A DNA stretch of 64,000 bases from Adiantum capillus-veneris (Eukaryota > Streptophyta > Polypodiopsida > Polypodiales > Pteridaceae): assembly GCA_014529385.2 (NCBI GenBank), contig CM043959.1:64927753-64991752 (forward strand), written 5' to 3'. This document shows positions 62,343 through 64,000 of this stretch, piece by piece (position 1 is the first letter of the stretch; every line of letters starts with the position of its first letter). The notes beneath the pieces were generated by a model. It searched no databases, was not told the DNA's origin, and saw nothing but the letters and a program-made list of their open reading frames with translations. Position numbers and translations under genes: made by a program.

Positions 62343-62386
<44 letters not shown>

Positions 62387-62540
62387 ATGATATACGGTTT
62401 TTTCTAATCTAACAAATCTAAGTATTTTTTCAGCTTTCAAGCTTGAATTCTACTTAAACTTTTTAAAATTATTTTCTTACACATGGAGAAGAAATCTTCT
62501 TCATTAAACACACATTTGTCTTCTAAACTATATATAATGC
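61796..62540. other. Unassigned AT-rich stretch with CT runs
   Basis: (CT)n runs at 62011-62036 and 62343-62381. No gene or element recognised. Confidence 0.5.
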
Positions 62541-62759
62541 AGCTTAAAAATTCAAGGCCAAAGAAGCCCTCCACTTGTCTCATTTTTATGAAGCTTGAAA
62601 CTTGTGAACCTTTAATATGCATAGCAAGGGCCAACCAAGGAAGCTATGGTAGCTTAAAAATTTCAAGGCCAAAGAAACCCTCCACGTGTCTGATCCTTGT
62701 GAAGCTTGAAACTTGTGAACCTTTAATATACCTAGCAAGGGCCAACCAAGGAAGCTATG
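62541..62759. repeat. 110-bp tandem duplication
   Basis: 62541-62650 and 62651-62759 run from AGCTTAAAAATT to GGAAGCTATG and are about 93 percent alike by eye. The pair stays open in one frame on the plus strand (62483-62767), but I see no other reason to call it coding. Confidence 0.85.
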
Positions 62760-63016
62760 AATTGTGAGAGAGGATGGTGTCTCCATGTAACTACAAATCT
62801 CTTGATGGAATCACTTTTCTTAACTTTTCCAATGCATCTGCAGAGTGTGTAGATATCACACCACCTCCTTTATGTGTGTAATAGAAACAAGTATGTCAAA
62901 GGTAAAAAGATGCTAAAATATATCAAAGATAAAAAGGAAACAAGCAGTCCCAAAACGACTTTTTGAGAAACCATTAATTAGTTTAGGGGGGGAAAAGAAA
63001 GGAAAAGGGAAGGGTT

Positions 63017-63018
<2 letters not shown>
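62760..63018. other. Unassigned stretch
   Basis: AT-rich, with an AAAGAT(A)AAAA(G)(G) doublet at 62900-62935. Nothing recognised. Confidence 0.4.

Positions 63019-63065
<47 letters not shown>
63019..63065. repeat. 47-base G homopolymer
   Basis: An unbroken G run. Its true length is hard to sequence, so it may be approximate or an assembly artefact. Confidence 0.85.
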
Positions 63066-63066
<1 letters not shown>

Positions 63067-63140
63067 GGGCTTGTAGTCTAGTGGTTAAGGTTGAGCGCTG
63101 AGGTCAAATCCTACCCACTAGCATTGATTTTAAATTGTGA
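63066..63140 (+). mobile_element. SINE-like tRNA-headed unit next to the G run
   Basis: TAGTCTAGTGGTTAAGG (A-box-like, resembling the D-arm side of some plant tRNAs) and GAGGTCAAATCCTACCC (B-box-like) are 18 bases apart, closer than in most tRNAs. The unit starts directly after the G run. A short AT-rich body follows. Confidence 0.45.
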
Positions 63141-64000
63141 GTTGAATGGAGATGCTAAAGGATCTTGGGAAGATTTTATGTAATGGAAAAGTAAAAGCAG
63201 AGCCAAATAGTAGGAAACAAGTAGGTGCATCAAAGATTTTTGTAAAGTGGAATCAATGTAGATCCATCCTTTTGAGGTGAAAAGGAAAAAAGAAAGCCTT
63301 GCCAAGGGGACGCAGCAGTGGTCACATGATGTGTCTTCATCTTTCTAAATATTGTAAATGTTGGCCTTTTGTGAACACAATCACATGCATGGATACATGA
63401 GCTCAAAAGCAACAAGGTGAGGAGGCACAAAGGCCTGCTAGGTTGAGGGGGATGAGGTTTATGGAGAGTAAGTTTTAATGAGCGCCTAAAATCACATGGA
63501 ACAAATGGTTTATCAAAATACCCCTCTAGATTGTGGAAATTTCCAAAATATCCCTCAAATTTTAAAACTTCCCAAAATACCCCCAATATTTTGTCATAAA
63601 TTTTCAAAATGCCCTTCAAATTTTCCAAAACTCCCAAAATAGCAATTGTGAGATTAAATATCTCCGAAGATAAAAAAGTTTATAGCTTTTCATAAGAAGA
63701 TTGATTGTCTATCGATAAAAGATGTTAAAACTATAATTTGAGTTGGTTATGTAGGCTCTGGAGATGAATGATATCATTATTTTTAGACATATTTGCAAGG
63801 TAATTTGTGACAAATTACATTCTAAGCACTCAAAAATGGATCTCAATCACCAAAAAGGAATAAAGATTAGAAAATCTTGAGCAATCCAACCAAAATAGAT
63901 GCAAGGGCGTATTTCATGAATTTTTGAAATTTGAGGAGTATTTTGGGAATCTCAGCAAATTAGAAAGGTATTGGTAGTTTTCCCAAAATAATAGGGTGAA
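63141..64000. other. Unassigned right end
   Basis: 63530-63650 has several CCAAAATA(C/T/G)CC(C/T)(C/T) repeats. 63405-63490 is related to 58530-58630. No gene or element boundary is recognised up to the window end. Confidence 0.5.

Noticed and set aside
62483-62767. Open frame of 94 codons over the 110-bp duplication
   Set aside because: Frame conservation follows from a recent duplication of 110 bp with compensating length changes. No family match or gene context.

Overview
This is nuclear DNA from a plant with a large, repeat-rich genome. The evidence is the plant-type initiator-Met primer binding sites (TGGTATCAGAGC) next to several LTRs, chromovirus and Tat-type Ty3/gypsy proteins, a plant LINE, tRNA-headed SINEs, telomere-like TTTAGGG motifs, and gene exons with GT..AG introns, one of them 10 kb long and filled with retrotransposons. 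A fern, gymnosperm or similar giant-genome lineage would fit, but the sequence alone does not decide. There is no sign of prokaryotic organisation (no operons, ribosome binding sites or CRISPR), and I found no previously undescribed defence or biosynthetic system.

Layout. 1-10518 is a stack of retrotransposons. A truncated gypsy element (1-1690) abuts an internally deleted chromovirus (about 1690-10518, plus strand, 3' LTR 9676-10518). Its gag is split by a solo LTR (2014-3375), which is itself split by a copia-type solo LTR (2028-2808, TSD ACGGG). Its 3' region is split by a complete minus-strand element (4432-9397, TSD CTTGA) that carries an uninterrupted 441-codon ORF of unknown function. 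10519-14473 is an old LTR fragment split by a complete non-autonomous minus-strand element (11029-14087) whose LTRs contain telomere-like repeats.

15834-26673 holds the only host gene I can support: C-terminal exons of a probable nucleoporin NUP96, plus strand. Exons at 15834-15957 and 16096-16241 are separated from exons at about 26256/26295-26392 and 26469-26673 by a 10-kb intron containing a solo LTR, the two ends of a plus-strand chromovirus, a minus-strand chromovirus with gag joined almost directly to integrase, and a further truncated LTR.

26850-40840 is mostly unrecognised sequence with a SINE, microsatellites, a decayed gag-like reading frame (30.7-31.7 kb) and a decayed integrase region (36.1-37.5 kb). 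40843-49102 is a nearly full-length but inactivated Ty3/gypsy element of Tat type with two RNase H domains and long LTRs. 49.2-58.2 kb has another SINE, a decayed gag, a TRIM-like element (52474-54326) and an element whose LTRs (1.5-1.8 kb) are much longer than its 0.43-kb interior. 58.2-64 kb is AT-rich and holds a 5'-truncated LINE (60316-61795, minus), simple repeats, a 110-bp duplication and a 47-base G run next to a tRNA-like SINE head.

Almost every long reading frame outside these features is a shadow, or a translation of a microsatellite. Element names used in the entries (E0, B, E1, E2, C, D, E, F, G) are local labels only.
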